A stretch of DNA of 64,000 bases from Sanghuangporus weigelae (Eukaryota; Basidiomycota; Agaricomycetes; Hymenochaetales; Hymenochaetaceae). The position numbers and the translations under genes are program-made. The stretch lies in contig CP137320.1 in the NCBI GenBank assembly GCA_033182465.1, positions 620,001 to 684,000 on the forward strand. Reading direction: 5' to 3'. Positions within the stretch are counted from its first letter, which is position 1. Every line of letters begins with the position of its first letter. Below, piece after piece: positions 23,200-36,400 of this stretch. The notes beneath the pieces were generated by a model. It was not told the origin of the DNA and did no database searches. It was given only the letters and a program-made list of their open reading frames with translations.

Positions 23200-26100
23200 T
23201 TAATATTCGAAATCTTCCGCGATGAAGTCGATAGAGCCGCGCATGTCGCCGCTTGCGACGCGCGAGGGGTCGATCTGCTGCGTGATGTACTTCCGCATGA
23301 GCGCGTTGAGCGAGGTCGGTCCGCAGCCTACAAACATCCAATATATATATATATATAAACGTGAGTTAACAGAGAGCGGGAGAAGAGAGAAGAAAAGAGA
23401 AAAGAAACGCAAGACGCACACGCAACGGCCACCCGCCCCTTCGCACACCCGACTTCATCCGCCAGTATCCTCCCCAGCTTCGGTTTCCCGGGCCGCGCCC
23501 ACTCGGAGACGACCTGCAGGTCGGACGCCTCCTGCGGGTCGATCGCCAGCCCGGAGCCCAGCGCACCGCTCGCGCTCGACCCGGACCACGGCGAGAGCGT
23601 GTCCGACGTCGACGTGGGTGTGAGTGTCGGCGTTGGCGCCCAGCGGACGTTGGGCATCCCTCCCGACGAGGGAGTGAGTGTGGATGCGGAGGGAGTGAGA
23701 GACGTCTCTAAAGATTTGAGAGTCGACGAACTCAGCGCTGAGCCGACTGATAACCCCCGATCGCGCCTATTCGACGAGGATGAGGACGATGATAATTCGT
23801 TCGCGCTGACACCGAAGGACGTAAATGCCGACGGAGGAGGTGGGATTTGCACTCGAGAATTCGGATAGTGATCTATCGGCGAGAACGAATGCGTCGAGAT
23901 GGGCGAGACACCCTGCGCACTGTCTCCAGAGAGGAGCGGCGCAGTCGAGTGCATAGAACTCCGATTATTATTATTACTATTCCCATTCACAATCCCACCG
24001 TACGCATCCTGCTCCTCATCCGGGGACTTCGGCTGGCCGAAGTATCCTCCAGCCTTCACCCTCTCCGCCAGCTCCCTCTTCGCGCGAATCGCACTGTCGC
24101 GCTTCCTCGACAACGCACGACGTATCTTGCTCTCCTTAATGATCCTCCTCGAAAGCCGATGCTCGCCCGGCATAGGCGTGTCATCATCCCCGTCGAAATT
24201 CGTATAATCAAGCAGGTGCGTCTCGTGCCCGAGCTCGCTCGTCCCATACTCGACTCCACGACCATCGTGCCCCTCAAAATACGAGTCGACGATACTATCG
24301 ACAGACGCGTCCGTCGAAAACGACTCTTCTGAACCGAGCGGTGATGCAGATGACTTGCGATTATTATTATTTGGAGATCCACCGGGTCTACCGGCGAAGA
24401 AGCGCGGGGCGGGAGGCTTCAGGTGTCCGTCGTCTGTGAGGTCATCCTGCCCGTCCGTGCTGGCGCTAGGTAAAGCGCTAGTCGGCGAGATACTGAGCTC
24501 TTGTGGGGGCCGGTGGTTTGTCACGAATATGTTGAGCTCGAGCGCGTCTGTTGGGACAATTTGCAGACATCGTCTGAGCGAGCTCACACACCACTGCAAA
24601 TAAATTAGAATTTAGCACCAATTAACATGTCGAAGGGGCAAAAAAGTGAAAACGAACCTGAATATGCGCATACTCCCTAACGAGCCAGACGAACCTCACG
24701 CGCTGCGTGACCCACGCTCCCTTGGGTCCAACGCCCCATCCACCAGGGTATCCACCAAGGAATCGACCATCCCGCCCAGCAATACAAAGACACACATACT
24801 CGAGCACGCTCAAGCCAAAGGCGACGCCCGAGCCGCCCGCAACGATGACCACGCTCGAGTACTTCCCCCATTTCGTCCGGCCGGCAGTCCCGAAGGGCCC
24901 GTCGACGAGCGCACGGAGGACGACGCCCGGTGTGTGGCTGCCCTGCGCTAGGGGAGGGGAGTATCCCTCCGGGAGGTCTTCACCCGGTGCGGACGTAAGC
25001 CCTTGAGACTGTAACGACGAGATCAAATCCCACAGCCGTTTCGTCCACCCCTTCTTCGCGCGGACGAGAAAGACAACTTCCCGCCCGGCTTCGGCTCGTA
25101 TGATACTCTTTATATCTCCGTTCCCGTCTTCCGAGGCAGTATCGGGATCAGCATGTAGCGCAGCTTGCTCGTCGCATACGCTCGCGACTGAGAACGGGTG
25201 CGTCGTGAAGCGCGATACAGCCGGGATACCAATGAGGAAATGCTGTCCCGGAGCCCAAATTTGGTACCCGGGAGTGACGAGCCGCAGACGTATCGTCCTC
25301 CCCGGCAGGAGCGTAGCCAATGCGAAACCGGGAGGGGGAGAATATCGCGCATGTCGGAAAGTCGTCTTCGGCAAATGAGGTTGAAACTGATGCTGCTGCT
25401 TGTGACCAGTCATTGAACGCGGTCCGGGCCCAGCACCGGGTGACTGAGCGGAAGCGAGGCGCGGGTGCGCCTGAGGTGGGTAAGTCGGAGTCGGGGCATG
25501 TGCAGTCTGAATCTGCAAAGGCGCGCCACGCGCCGGAATCGAGCTCCCGCCGTTCCCAGTCTGCACGCGCGCAAGCTCGATAAGCTCTCCAGGCGTCGGC
25601 GTCGGTCCGTCTTCATGCGTGCTCCCATACGCGAGGCTCTCCGACGACGCGCCAAACATCGACGGAGGACCACTCTGATTCGGCGTATGCGAGTAATCGC
25701 TTTCATGTCCCAGAGTGACGCCTATGTCGGGAACACCAGGACGCCGCGGTGCCGGCGCACGCAGGGCGTTCATCTCATACCGCTCGTTCTCGTTCTCCTG
25801 GTGCCACTGCTTCCCGTCGAAGTTCTCTTTCATCGGGTTAGCGGAGTTTATAAGAGTCATAGTGCTCCCCCGCGAAGGCGCACTGAGTCGATTCCCAGAG
25901 CCAGCAGCACCAGCACCAGCAGACATACCCTCCTTCTCACCCGATCCAGTATGAAGCGTATATGGGCTAATACTTCCTACACCAACGCTCTTCTTCCCCT
26001 TGATGCCGAAAATCCCATTAACGTAGCACCACCAAAACGCGCGCCAGAGGCGCTCGCCGGCCCACAGTGCTAGAGCAGCAGCGCACCAGCCCCAGCAGCC

Positions 26101-27261
26101 TCGTTGTGGATGATGCAAGGCGGAGAATATGATGGTCATCGGCGTAAAGACGATATGCACGATGTAGAAAAGCTCGTAATGCGGTGTACGTATGCAGTCG
26201 AGGGAGAAGATCATCAGGATCGTCATTGAGAGGAAGGCCTGCGCAGGAGATTCACCGGACATCAGTGGTCAAATATCCCAATTATCGAAAGATAGCGGTA
26301 TGATACTTACCACCCACGCAAAGCGGAATTTCTGATACTTCCACACATACGCGAAGACAAGCTCGCCCGTCAACTCCCTCCTATCCTTCAGAACCTGCAC
26401 AACCCAAAACAGGACATGCAAGACCGTAACGAAATAGATCAAGCGTCCCACATATCTATGCAAGCGAATAGTCTTATCGTGCCCGAACTGCACTAGGCCT
26501 GGGATACCGAAGACCGCAAAAGGAGGGGACTTGAGCGCAAGAGCCACGACGAGCGGGAAGAGCGCGAACGCTACTCCGCCCGTCCGTGCCGCGGACGTCC
26601 ACCATGATTTTTGGATGTTATAATGCGCAATGAAGGCGTTCATAGTCTGGTCGTTTATCGGTGCCGTTAATCGCGCTCTCTTCGTCGTCGAGCCCGAGCT
26701 CGAACTACTACTTGAAGCCGAGGAGGACCCAGAGAAGTCGAATAACGGAAGGTCGGGATTGATGTAATCAGGTCCAACGAAGCATATGACGAGAGTGACG
26801 ATAACGAGCACAGTCGCAGTCATAATCTGCGCATTACTGGGTAAAGATTTCGGCTGACGATGTACAGCCGACACGGGGACGCCCTTCTTCCTCGCTTCCT
26901 CCTCGATGGCCTTGAGGGTACGCTTCTTCCTCCACGTTCTCCGCCTCAGAGCCCACTTGCTCCATCGCGCTCCTAGAGAAGTCGCGCGCACCTCCGTCCA
27001 AGTCGCCCAGGAGAGCCCGAAGCAGACGAGTGCGACGCCGAACCAGAAGAGGAACATGTAGGCGTAGCTGTTGACGGAGAGGGAGTGGATTGTGAGGTAG
27101 CCTGTGAGCCATGTCACGTCATCTACGTAGTTTGGGGCTGTTGGGTTTGCGGGCTGGGCTGTCGATGAAGAGGAGGAAGCGGCAGAAACGAAAGGAACGG
27201 CAATAACGCCGAGGAGAGGGAATGTGAGAGCATGGTACCAAGAGGACGCATCGACCGTCAT
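23200..27261 (-). CDS. Ferric reductase / NOX-type transmembrane oxidoreductase with long inserts
   Basis: Exons 27261-26311, 26238-24658, 24593-23420 and 23327-23200 give 1,277 residues. Family: ferric/cupric reductases move electrons from NADPH through FAD and two hemes across the plasma membrane. A signal-like N-terminus and several membrane helices come first; heme-type histidines lie in LHRYVGRLIYFVTVLHVLFW and in YIVHIV...ALHHP. Then FAD binding (TTHPFSVASV) and NADPH binding (VDGPFG, VIVAGGSGVAFGLSVLEYV), ending with CCGPTSLNALMRKY. Two parts are unusual: a disordered insert of about 200 residues between the membrane core and the FAD domain, and another of about 340 residues between the nucleotide-binding strands and the terminal Cys-Gly-Pro motif. 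Typical FRE proteins are 600-800 residues. The last intron contains a (TA)n run at 23341-23357. Confidence 0.87.
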
Positions 27262-29051
27262 TACTCTCGTGCTTCAGGAATGTAGATATCCCAGAAGATT
27301 AGAAGCAAGCGTCCGTCCAGGTGCCCAAGAGTAGGAGGAAAGCGGAGGCAAGATGTAGAACGTAGGCAAGTCACACACCGATTGGACCGGCGTATCACAG
27401 TAAATAGCAAATGAAATGGACGGACTGGAGCTAAATCTTGGCGGGCAAATTCAAGAGAGAGCGTCAGCCAAGCCCGGTCCAGGGGAAGTTTTAAGACTGA
27501 CTGGAGGAGATACGTAGAGCTGTGCAGTTCAAGTTCAAATAGCACTTTAGGACGCGGGCTTAAGGAGGCGTGAGGCGTCCGCAGCACTTCGACTGGGATG
27601 GAAGCCGAGCACGTGGGATGAACCACCTAGCAGGTATGATTTCTTGCTGAAGCCCACGGTGACGCAACCAACTGTGTCAATGGCAGGGCCGGGATGGATC
27701 GACCAAGGAAAGTAATAGAAAATGAGCGCCCGACGGGGATAACAATGCACGTTACCGAACCCTTAGCGGCGCGACGCGTCGTTTGCGTTGATGTTGTCAC
27801 TGAAAGAGAGAGAGAGAGTGAGTGAGTGAGTGAGTGAACGAGTGAAGAGAAAAGAGAGCGAGCAATGGAGTCGGCGGGAACGAAATACCGCAGCAAAAAA
27901 GGAGCGCGAAATGCGGAGGTTTCCACCACACATGGGCTAATATATTTATCACACCTTCCTGCTAAGAGCAACAGCAACAACGACCAAAACCTTCCCTCGG
28001 AACCGGACGCACTCGGGGCGGGGTAAAACAGCGTCCTCGACACGATCCATACTATGGCTAGTTCGAACGAAATATTGCATTGCAATCATCACCAAGACTC
28101 ACCAAGACCACTTCCAAAAAATTTATCCACCACCACATCATCTCCGGCTCTTCCCTGTCGATCCGTCTCACTTCGGGTAGCATGGCTGTGCGATTATGTA
28201 AGTAGCACTCGCCTCTCTCAAAGAAGTCGAGAAGATGAAAAATAAATCGAATGAAAAACTCCAACCATCATCTAATCGTGCCGAGTACCAGTGTATCTCC
28301 GACAATGGCCTAATATATTTGCTTCCGAGATAAGCAAGCACTTTGAATGCCGATAATATGTAATGCAAGTGTGTGTAATATCCCATCCGAACACTTCAAT
28401 CTCGGAAATACCGTACTTACAGCTGCCTGATAACCCACACTGAAGGGCCGTCCGGCATCAGAATCAGATCAAAAAGCAGAATATGAAAATCGGTCGAAAC
28501 AGTTAGTTCCCTGTTGTCATCGGCCGCCGGCTCAGTTCGCACACATGTAAGCTAGAGCCGACTCGGAAGTTCGCAGGGAGTTGGCTCTTCTCCGAACGCG
28601 CTTGCACCGACGACGTATCACTTCGGAATTATTTTACAGTCTACATACCTTGCGGCCGCACACTCCGAGATATCAAAAACACAGATTTGAACGGCAAGAC
28701 GCCGAAGGACAGATGGAGTAAAAAATCAATGACTTTTCTGAGATATTTTCATCGCTCACAACGACCACTACACTATGACTATCTACAGCGATTATACCGA
28801 CATCCTACGCGTACTCTCTACTCTGCTCTGCCATAACCATAACATAACGTACTGCTTGCAATCCAAATAGAAATACACCGCACCATTTTTTTCCGATCGA
28901 GCTTTTTTGTGCAACTTCTACACATTTGACTTCTTGTTGTTTTGTTTTCCTCCGCAGAAAGTGTGAGAACGAAAGAAACTCAAGGAAGAGTTGGGGGAAA
29001 GAAAGACGCGTCCTTGGAGCGTTGATATCAATGGGGCGGAAGATCCCGCGT
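27262..29051. other. Intergenic region with (GA)n/(TGAG)n microsatellite
   Basis: About 1.8 kb between the start of the ferric-reductase-type gene and the stop codon of the alcohol dehydrogenase (both minus). No gene is recognised. It should hold the reductase promoter; an ACGCGT motif lies near 27775 and a microsatellite at 27804-27837. Confidence 0.5.
27804..27837. repeat. Microsatellite (GA)n then (TGAG)n
   Basis: Direct reading shows eight GA units running into about five TGAG units. Confidence 0.9.
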
Positions 29052-30573
29052 TTAGTGGACCGAGAGGACGACACGTCCTGGGACAATGCCCTTCTCCAAG
29101 CCTTCGTAGACGCTGCAATACCCCGATCAGAAAATCGATTTCACCAAGAAAAAAGAAAGAAAAGGCGTACTCCTTGAGGTCCGACAGGTCCTTCAAAGCG
29201 TATTCGACCTTAACTTTGCCGGCCGACGCAATGTCAAGCGCCTCAATGGCATCCTGCCTGTTCCCGACGTAGCTTCCCACAATCTTGATCGACTTGAATA
29301 CCGTCCAAAACACATTCGCGCCCAATGGTGCGTTCGGGAGACCCACGACGACGAGCACGCCCGTCGGACGGAGGTAGTCGACTGCCTGTTCGTATGCGCT
29401 CTGGTGCGCTGCGACGACGATAGACGCGTGCGCGCCGACACCGCCGGATGCGGCTCTGACGTCACCAACGAGATCCTTCGTCTTCTTGAAGTCAATCCAC
29501 GCCTCGGCGCCGAGTTTCTTTACGAGCTTCTCCTTCTCAGCACCAGTATCGATGGCAATCACGCGGAGACCCATCGCACGTGCATATTGGACGGCTAGAG
29601 AAATCCGTTCAATGCCCGATTTATTCGCATCAGGAAGAATGATGCTTACCCAAGTGACCGAGTCCTCCACCAGCACCGGGAATGACAACGTAATTGCCAA
29701 CTCTGGCATTGCTGTTCTTAAGTGCCTTGTACACGGTCACACCCTGAAATGAATCGAAGATCAAGATCAGCAAGTCCAATCTCATCTTATCTTATCTACA
29801 CCGAGGATCAAACAACAACGTACAGCGCAAAGGATGGACGCCGCTCCGGCGCTGTCGAGGTTGGCCGGAATCGGAGTAACGTGGTGTACAAAAGACACGG
29901 CATATTGAGCGAAAGTACCGTCCACGGTATATCCGCTCAACTGCGCATTGACGCAATCTGATAAACGGACATGAAGTCAGCATATGCTCTCTTTTCGACT
30001 TTATCGGACCGAAGAGTTGCGACGAAGATAGCGGGCCAACTTACTCTGCTCCGCGCCCTGTCGGCAGAACTCGCAATCTAGGCACGAGTTAGCGAGCCAT
30101 TTGATCCCGACCCTGTCGCCGAGCTTCACCGGAGAGTTCGCGGTGTGCTCGCCGATAGCGACGATTTCACCAACGCCCTCGTGTCCGCCGACGAGCGGGT
30201 TGATGGGCGGGACTGGCCAGTCACCCTTCTTGGCGTGCAAGTCGGTATGGCAGACACCGGTATGCGAGAGCTTAACGAGGCATTCGCCGGCCTTGAGCTC
30301 CTTCAGGGATTTGACTGGGTGCTGTTTGCGAATCTCAATGTCTGCGCCGATGCTGGGCACGACGGCAGCGGTCTGTACGTTGGGGATGGTTACACCTGCG
30401 AGAACCGGCATTGTTCTAGTAAGAGAGGTGGAGAAGTTGCGAGAGGATGATAGACTCAAAGATGCTCTTGGGAGAAGAGAATGAAGGCGCGATGAAGGGC
30501 GAGAGAGGGTATATGCGCTCGTATTTATAACGCCTGTGACACGGGAGCAGGCGCGAACAGGAACAGCAGCCAT
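29052..30573 (-). CDS. Zinc-containing alcohol dehydrogenase (ADH1/ADH3 type)
   Basis: Medium-chain zinc ADH interconverting acetaldehyde and ethanol with NAD. Catalytic zinc ligands are seen in GVCHTDLHAKKGDW and GGHEGVGE. The structural zinc Cys quartet spans an intron (SCLDCEFCRQGAEQ then NCVNAQLSGY). The Rossmann motif is VVIPGAGGGLGHLAVQYARA. It ends GLEKGIVPGRVVLSVH. The first ATG (30573) gives a leader, MAAVPVRACSRVTG...SLSSSRNFSTSLTRT, free of acids and rich in Ser/Arg, hence a good mitochondrial presequence. A second in-frame ATG (MPVLAGVTIPNVQT) at about 30411 is where cytosolic ADHs begin. The gene is therefore either a mitochondrial ADH3-like form or makes both forms. Five exons, all intact. 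Confidence 0.92.
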
Positions 30574-33470
30574 GGGAACTCTGCAAACCCCTGCGAACCC
30601 ATCAATCCATCAAGCTTCTCCCCTTTTATCATTATTACCACACTTTCTTCGCTTACCCCAGGTGCCCAATTCAGGTGGTGTCTAGCTACATATGGCAATT
30701 TTATTCAGTTTACCCCGCACTTCCGATTCCTCGTGACGCGCATCGCGACTTCTCGGGACGCGATTCGGCGAGAGATCTCACATAAACCTAGACAGTCTTC
30801 CGATACCTCTGGTCACCTGAGTATCATTTGCCTCGTCTCCTCAAACTCGATTCGTCTCCGTCTCCAATTCACCAATAGAATCAAAATGTTCCATTTCTTC
30901 TCTATTCATTTCCACGGACGCCCAGCCCCAGCGCTCCTTCGTTAACCACTCATCTTATCCTGTCTCTTTTATCTGTCCTTTCCGTCTTTCCGCTCCGACA
31001 CAACCCGACATCCTATTGGCAGGGCAGCTTGAGAAAGCAAGCAAGCATGGATTCCATCCACCAACTCGTTTTATCTTTGTGCACTAACCAGAAGCTCTCC
31101 ACTTAGCGAAATAGCTGGATGTCTCACTCGAGTCTGCATAATCGATTCTTACCCTCGATTCGTTTGAACATGTGAACAAAAAATAGCAAGTCATGCGGCC
31201 CGATCAGTTCGCAATTGAGATCCGTAGCTCTTGCTTACGATGCTTCACTTAATAACGCTGCTTTCTTTGGCGGAACCCGGACGAGAATTACGCGTTGTTT
31301 TGGATTGTTTACGCGTTCTATTGAAATCTGGATAGAGTTTACACGTCCGCTGACTCTCGTAACTAGAAGAAGGGAGTCGAGCACGGTAATTTGCTACCTA
31401 CCATTACGATGTGGAGCATACTCGTGCCGGTACTCACTGTACGTACGTCAAGATGGTGACAAAAGTGACGGTCACCCCCACGTGATATTCCTTCCCAAGA
31501 CGCGACTCCCGCATTTCATGTTGTAATTTAATGGCAATGGCATTGTTTCGTGCCCAATTTTTTGTATATGATGATAAAGGACCATCTGAAGTACTATAAA
31601 TGTGGGAATGCTAAGTCTGTACTATGCACAAAATATTTATCTTTGTACATGATTTTTTAAACCTCATATTCAGTCGGTTTCTGATGCTTGCCATTGGCAA
31701 GGAGTCTCATCTTGTCCATCTGAAGTCTCTTGCTCCAAAAACTGAATATTCATTGAGAGTACATATCCTTTGACTTGAAGAACCTTGAAAATATGGGTGT
31801 CCCAGAATAATTCTGAGATCTGAATGTACAGTCAAAAATCAGTGCAAATCAGGTCAATTCTCCAAAAATGCCTTAATCTGGTTGCTCCCAAATATCAGAA
31901 ACATTCCTCTCCAAAACAATACTTATAGTGAAAAAAACATTGATAGAGATTGTTCAGAGCAATATCTGGAGACTATTGCTGTGAAATATCCTTCCGGCAC
32001 TAAATTGTATCCAATCTGCCCTGTTTTTGAATGTAAAAATGTCTGAAAGTACAGCAATTGAACAGAGTCATATATTGAAATGGAAATGATACAGAGACAA
32101 GATATACATGCTTGCAGACAAGTTACAATTGGTTTCAAGTACACATATTTTCTGTCTGGTAGATGACATGCACAGAAATCTAGTGCATACAATCAGCAAT
32201 GTTTGTTGAAATTACTCATCTAATTTGCAACTCAAATAAATATGTGTAGTCAAGCAAATTAGCACTTAATTTTGATCTATATTGAAGGTAATACAATACA
32301 AAAGCTATTGTAAAAATTTCAAAGAGAGTCGCAGCATTGAAAGCAAGTTATAGGCTGTGCAATACAGGAGCATAATTGACACAACACGCGGAGATGTAGA
32401 TGTGTCACATCAGAGTGACCATCACTTTTGTCACCCAGCTGTACATTATTCATGATGTACCTAGTACTGGTGCAATAGCCGGATTATGAGTGATAAGATA
32501 CTCTAGCTTATTGATAGTAGTCATTTGCATTGACAGACAGTATAGATAAGGTCTTTCAGATACACGACATAGATGGATGAGACGTTGCATGCATGTTGTT
32601 ATGATCACTCACATTTCCAATTTCAGTACAACCTGACATTTATGCTCGCCAGATTTTGAAGCCTACGTTTTCAAGTACTAGTACTACGTAGTACCTTCCT
32701 TGAATGTTTCTGCTCGAGTGATATTCCTATATATACCGTCAGTTTGACATTCCGAAAGATCCAATCCCAGACCCAGATCACGATAGAATTCCTCTTGGTA
32801 CCCGTAGACACTGACAGGTAGACGAACACTAAATGAGGACATAGCATGCCCATAAAACACCCACACCATGCAGACAAATCTCAAAATATCCTTATGCAAA
32901 CAAGACAGATTCTAGAATTCAAACTTCAGAAATGCCATAGATTTCTGGTACTGTTGCTAGCAATTATGTACGTCATATAAAATATGGTGATCATTTCAAC
33001 TTCGTCGTGTCCATCGAGAAAAAATAGAGTGTAAAAAGGTGGAGAAGGGAAAGAGTATTTTGAGTTGTCCGTCCGAGAAATACCATGAACAAAGCGCTCG
33101 ACAAAACCAAGAAAACGACAGAGGAAAAAGAGAAACAAATCGGAAAGGAACGTGACGTGTCTACAGGTCGATGATTACAGATCTCAGGAGCGGTCGACAA
33201 AGTATGCTATTGTATGCGAGTGATAAAAGAGACGGAAAGGGAGAGAGAGCGTCGATGATAGTCTATCGGATACGTATAAGCGAGTTGAGCCCGCGCAACA
33301 GAAAATAGTCCAAAGTCGGATGCATCTCGCAAAACAAATACCGCCATAGCACCCCGAAGCCCGGAATATGCAATACGAGGATGCAAGTCCTTGAATGCGC
33401 AGGACAAAACACCGGGTAGGTAGATGGGGATTTGGAAAGAAATAGATAAAAAAACGAAGTGTAGATGAGG
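30574..33470. other. Gene-poor region upstream of ADH and downstream of AGS1
   Basis: About 2.9 kb with no recognised gene. The first several hundred bases should hold the ADH promoter. The middle (31.5-32.7 kb) is visibly A+T-rich relative to its surroundings and matches the transposon-like element listed separately. The remainder (32.7-33.4 kb) contains only short open frames without similarity that I can name. Confidence 0.5.
31446..32441. mobile_element. Non-autonomous Tc1/mariner-like element, about 1 kb, degenerate
   Basis: Two inverted ends face each other: GGTGACAAAAGTGACGGTCAC at 31455-31475 and its near-exact complement at about 32415-32435, with one mismatch in 21. Outside each core lies a short imperfect stretch and then TA (31444-31445 and 32442-32443), the target duplicated by Tc1/mariner elements. 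The interior is A+T-rich and I see no transposase motif, so this is a MITE-like or internally deleted copy. The left tip is more diverged than the right, so the exact outer boundary is uncertain by a few bases. The GGTGACAAAAGT ends resemble those of Tc1 relatives; the family assignment is inference. Confidence 0.65.
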
Positions 33471-36400
33471 TTATGGTCGTGCAAGCTGCTCCTTTCGGTA
33501 GAACCAGAAGTAGCCGATAACGATGATGAGCTGGCAAATAAGTGCAATCCAGAACGCTGGCTTCCCAAGTGGACTGTCTGCAATACCGTCGTCCAAATCC
33601 CACGTACCGACATCAGGGAACACATTGCCAGGACCAATGCGGTTCGGTGCTGAAGCGCGCGCAACCATGACACAAATGGACCCGATCACCTGGGCGAACG
33701 CCAGCGTCGCGCAAACATGGAGACGGGACAGCGTCTGGAGAAGGATCATACCGAGACCAACACCTTGGATCGCATCCAGCACACCAAGCCAGAGCCACAA
33801 TGAAATTCCGAGATATGGTCCAGATGTCCCTGCCCACGGAAGATAATAGGCAATCGATGACGTTCCCCATAGCATCTGCGCCCAGCGCGGTGCACCCAAA
33901 CCAACGGCGAAGACCGGCAATAACCATGTGTGCGTCTTACTGAAGTAAGTCAGAATCCACATCAGGATACCCCAGACGAGGACGAAGAAGACCACGATGA
34001 GCAAGAGCGTTGCCCATTTCGGAATCGGCACATTCCAGAGGAAAGACCAATTACGACCATAAGGTCCACTGAGCCAGTAGTCACGTAGAATCTCGGCTGC
34101 AAGGAACCAAAGGACGAGCTTCCGGCGGAAGAGGGTCTTCAAGAAGTTGGGCACCTTTGGAGGGACTTGGCGATAATACTCCGGAAGACCGTAAAGCATG
34201 AGATATGCGAAGGCCAAGCTCATCACGGACAATGGCCATAAAAAGAGAACAACCCACCACGGAGGCGAGGAGGACTCTCTACCGTTCAGTTCGTGACCCC
34301 AATACCACAATGCAGCTACCCAAATCTGCTGGGATCCTTGCACGATGCAAGCACGCAACATCCAGACTTCCGTTGCCGCACCAGCCTCCTCACCAAAGTT
34401 GAGACCAAAGAAGGCGAACGATGCGGCCGAAGCGACTGCGTATGACCAAGTCGCGGCACTCTGGAGCGCAAAGTCGGCCTTGTTGAATACGGAAGAGACG
34501 GCTGGTAGACCGATAAGGAAGAATGCAAGAGCGAAGAAAATCCATGGCGCCGAAAGGATGTAGACTGCTGGCTTCAAACGGAATAGCGTATACCATACCA
34601 CCGAGGAGGCGAGGAAGACCGCACCGAGTACGTAGAGTTGGAGGTCAGTCTGGTAATTTTGACCTGACAAAAGCGTGATCTGGAAACTCGTCGCACTCAG
34701 CATCTGACCAGCGGCGATGATGATAGTGTAGAGCGGCCAATCTCCAATGGTACGTGCCAAAGCGATTTGCGTGCGTGTCATGACAACCTCGCCCTTCTCA
34801 TTCGGAATTGGCCCGCTGTATTCCTCCGTGTTGAACCCGTCATTGAAATGCGCCGAACTAGGTGTAACGGAGAGGTCACTTGGCGAGTGCGGTCGGGACG
34901 GGTCGTACATGGAATCTGTTCCCCACACTGACTCCCGTGCTGATGATCGTAGACTCACTGCACTCGAAATCTTATCCTTTCGGACCTTGTTGAAAAATGC
35001 TTCCTCGCTCTTTTGCAGGTACCGTTCAATCGATAAATCGTGCTTTGAATTGTCGGCCGACAAGTTCTGGAGCTTCTGGATGAAGTCATGAACAACTTCG
35101 CCGTTCTCATCCGTAAACTAGGAAGTGTACGTCAGCAAAGCAGTATTGTGACGCGAGCTTCTCTGGAGAAACTTACCGAAGCAATGGCCTTGTTAAGGGG
35201 AGAGTTCGCCTTCTCATCAACAATAGACGCAATAGAATCTCGTGAAGAATTGCGCGAGTGTTCACCAAAAGGTATCTTGGGTGCCGCCGCTTCGTCCAAG
35301 AAAGGGTCCGGAGCGTGTCGATGGTCCTTTGCAATCTGTTTGTTCACCTTAGTCAAGAAATTGTCAAAGCCACCACCCTCCGAGGGCGTTCCAACAGTAC
35401 TTGGAGCACGCGAACGGTGAGTCGAAAAGTAATCACTATCCGCGTCTTCTGAAGCACGTCGACCATGATCATCCAATCTAGGAGGTGCAAGCGTTGACTG
35501 ACTCCATTGTCCCGGTGAGCTCATTCCTCCAGGCGAATTCGGTACACCTGACAGCCTTGCATTCTCCATCATACTCCGTGTATCCCACTGAGGTTGAGAA
35601 GGTTCAGTCTGATCTACAGGGTCCCAGTCATCGTGATCCAGATGAGCAACCTGAGGTGTATGCACTATTTCGCCATCCGACGGCCTCCATGCATTACGGC
35701 CAGCGATCTGTCTGCTCGTGCTGATACTACGTTTGTGGAAGTCCTCCATGCGCTGGCGCCATTCCACAACCGGGAATCGTTGTACGGCTGAGCGTGCACG
35801 CAAAAGAGCACGTTCTTCCTCCGTCGACTTGAGTGCCATCTTGATCGTCTTTGACAACTGTGATTGCATGTGTGCAGTAGACGTTGACTCAACAGGGAAC
35901 CACTGAAGAATTAATAATTAGAAAAACTACGATGACGTCAAGAAACTGTTACACTCACCCAACCAGGCATAAGACCAAGACCACCGAGACGGGCACCGAC
36001 ACCCAGTGCACCCTTGCGACCGAACTCAACAGCGACTAGACCGAAAGGTTCGTCACGAGAAGGGATTAGTGCAAAGTCCGCACCACTGAAGAGGTAAGGC
36101 GGAAGGGCAGTGAACTCCGGCTTCGAGTATACGCGATCCGGGTACAACTCCATGAGCCGAGCAAGCTTTTCAGCAGCAAAACGTCCATAAAGATCGATGA
36201 CGGGACCGACACATATGAGTTGAATGGATGGACGTTTCTCCATCCTAAGTAAAATCAGTGAGTTACACTATACACGGCAAGACATAAAGAGAAAACATAC
36301 AGAGATGGCATGACATCTGCAATAAGATCAACACCCTTTTGCTTCGACCAACGACCGACGAACACGAAGAGATCGGCTCTCGGGTCCTGCTTGATGCCAG

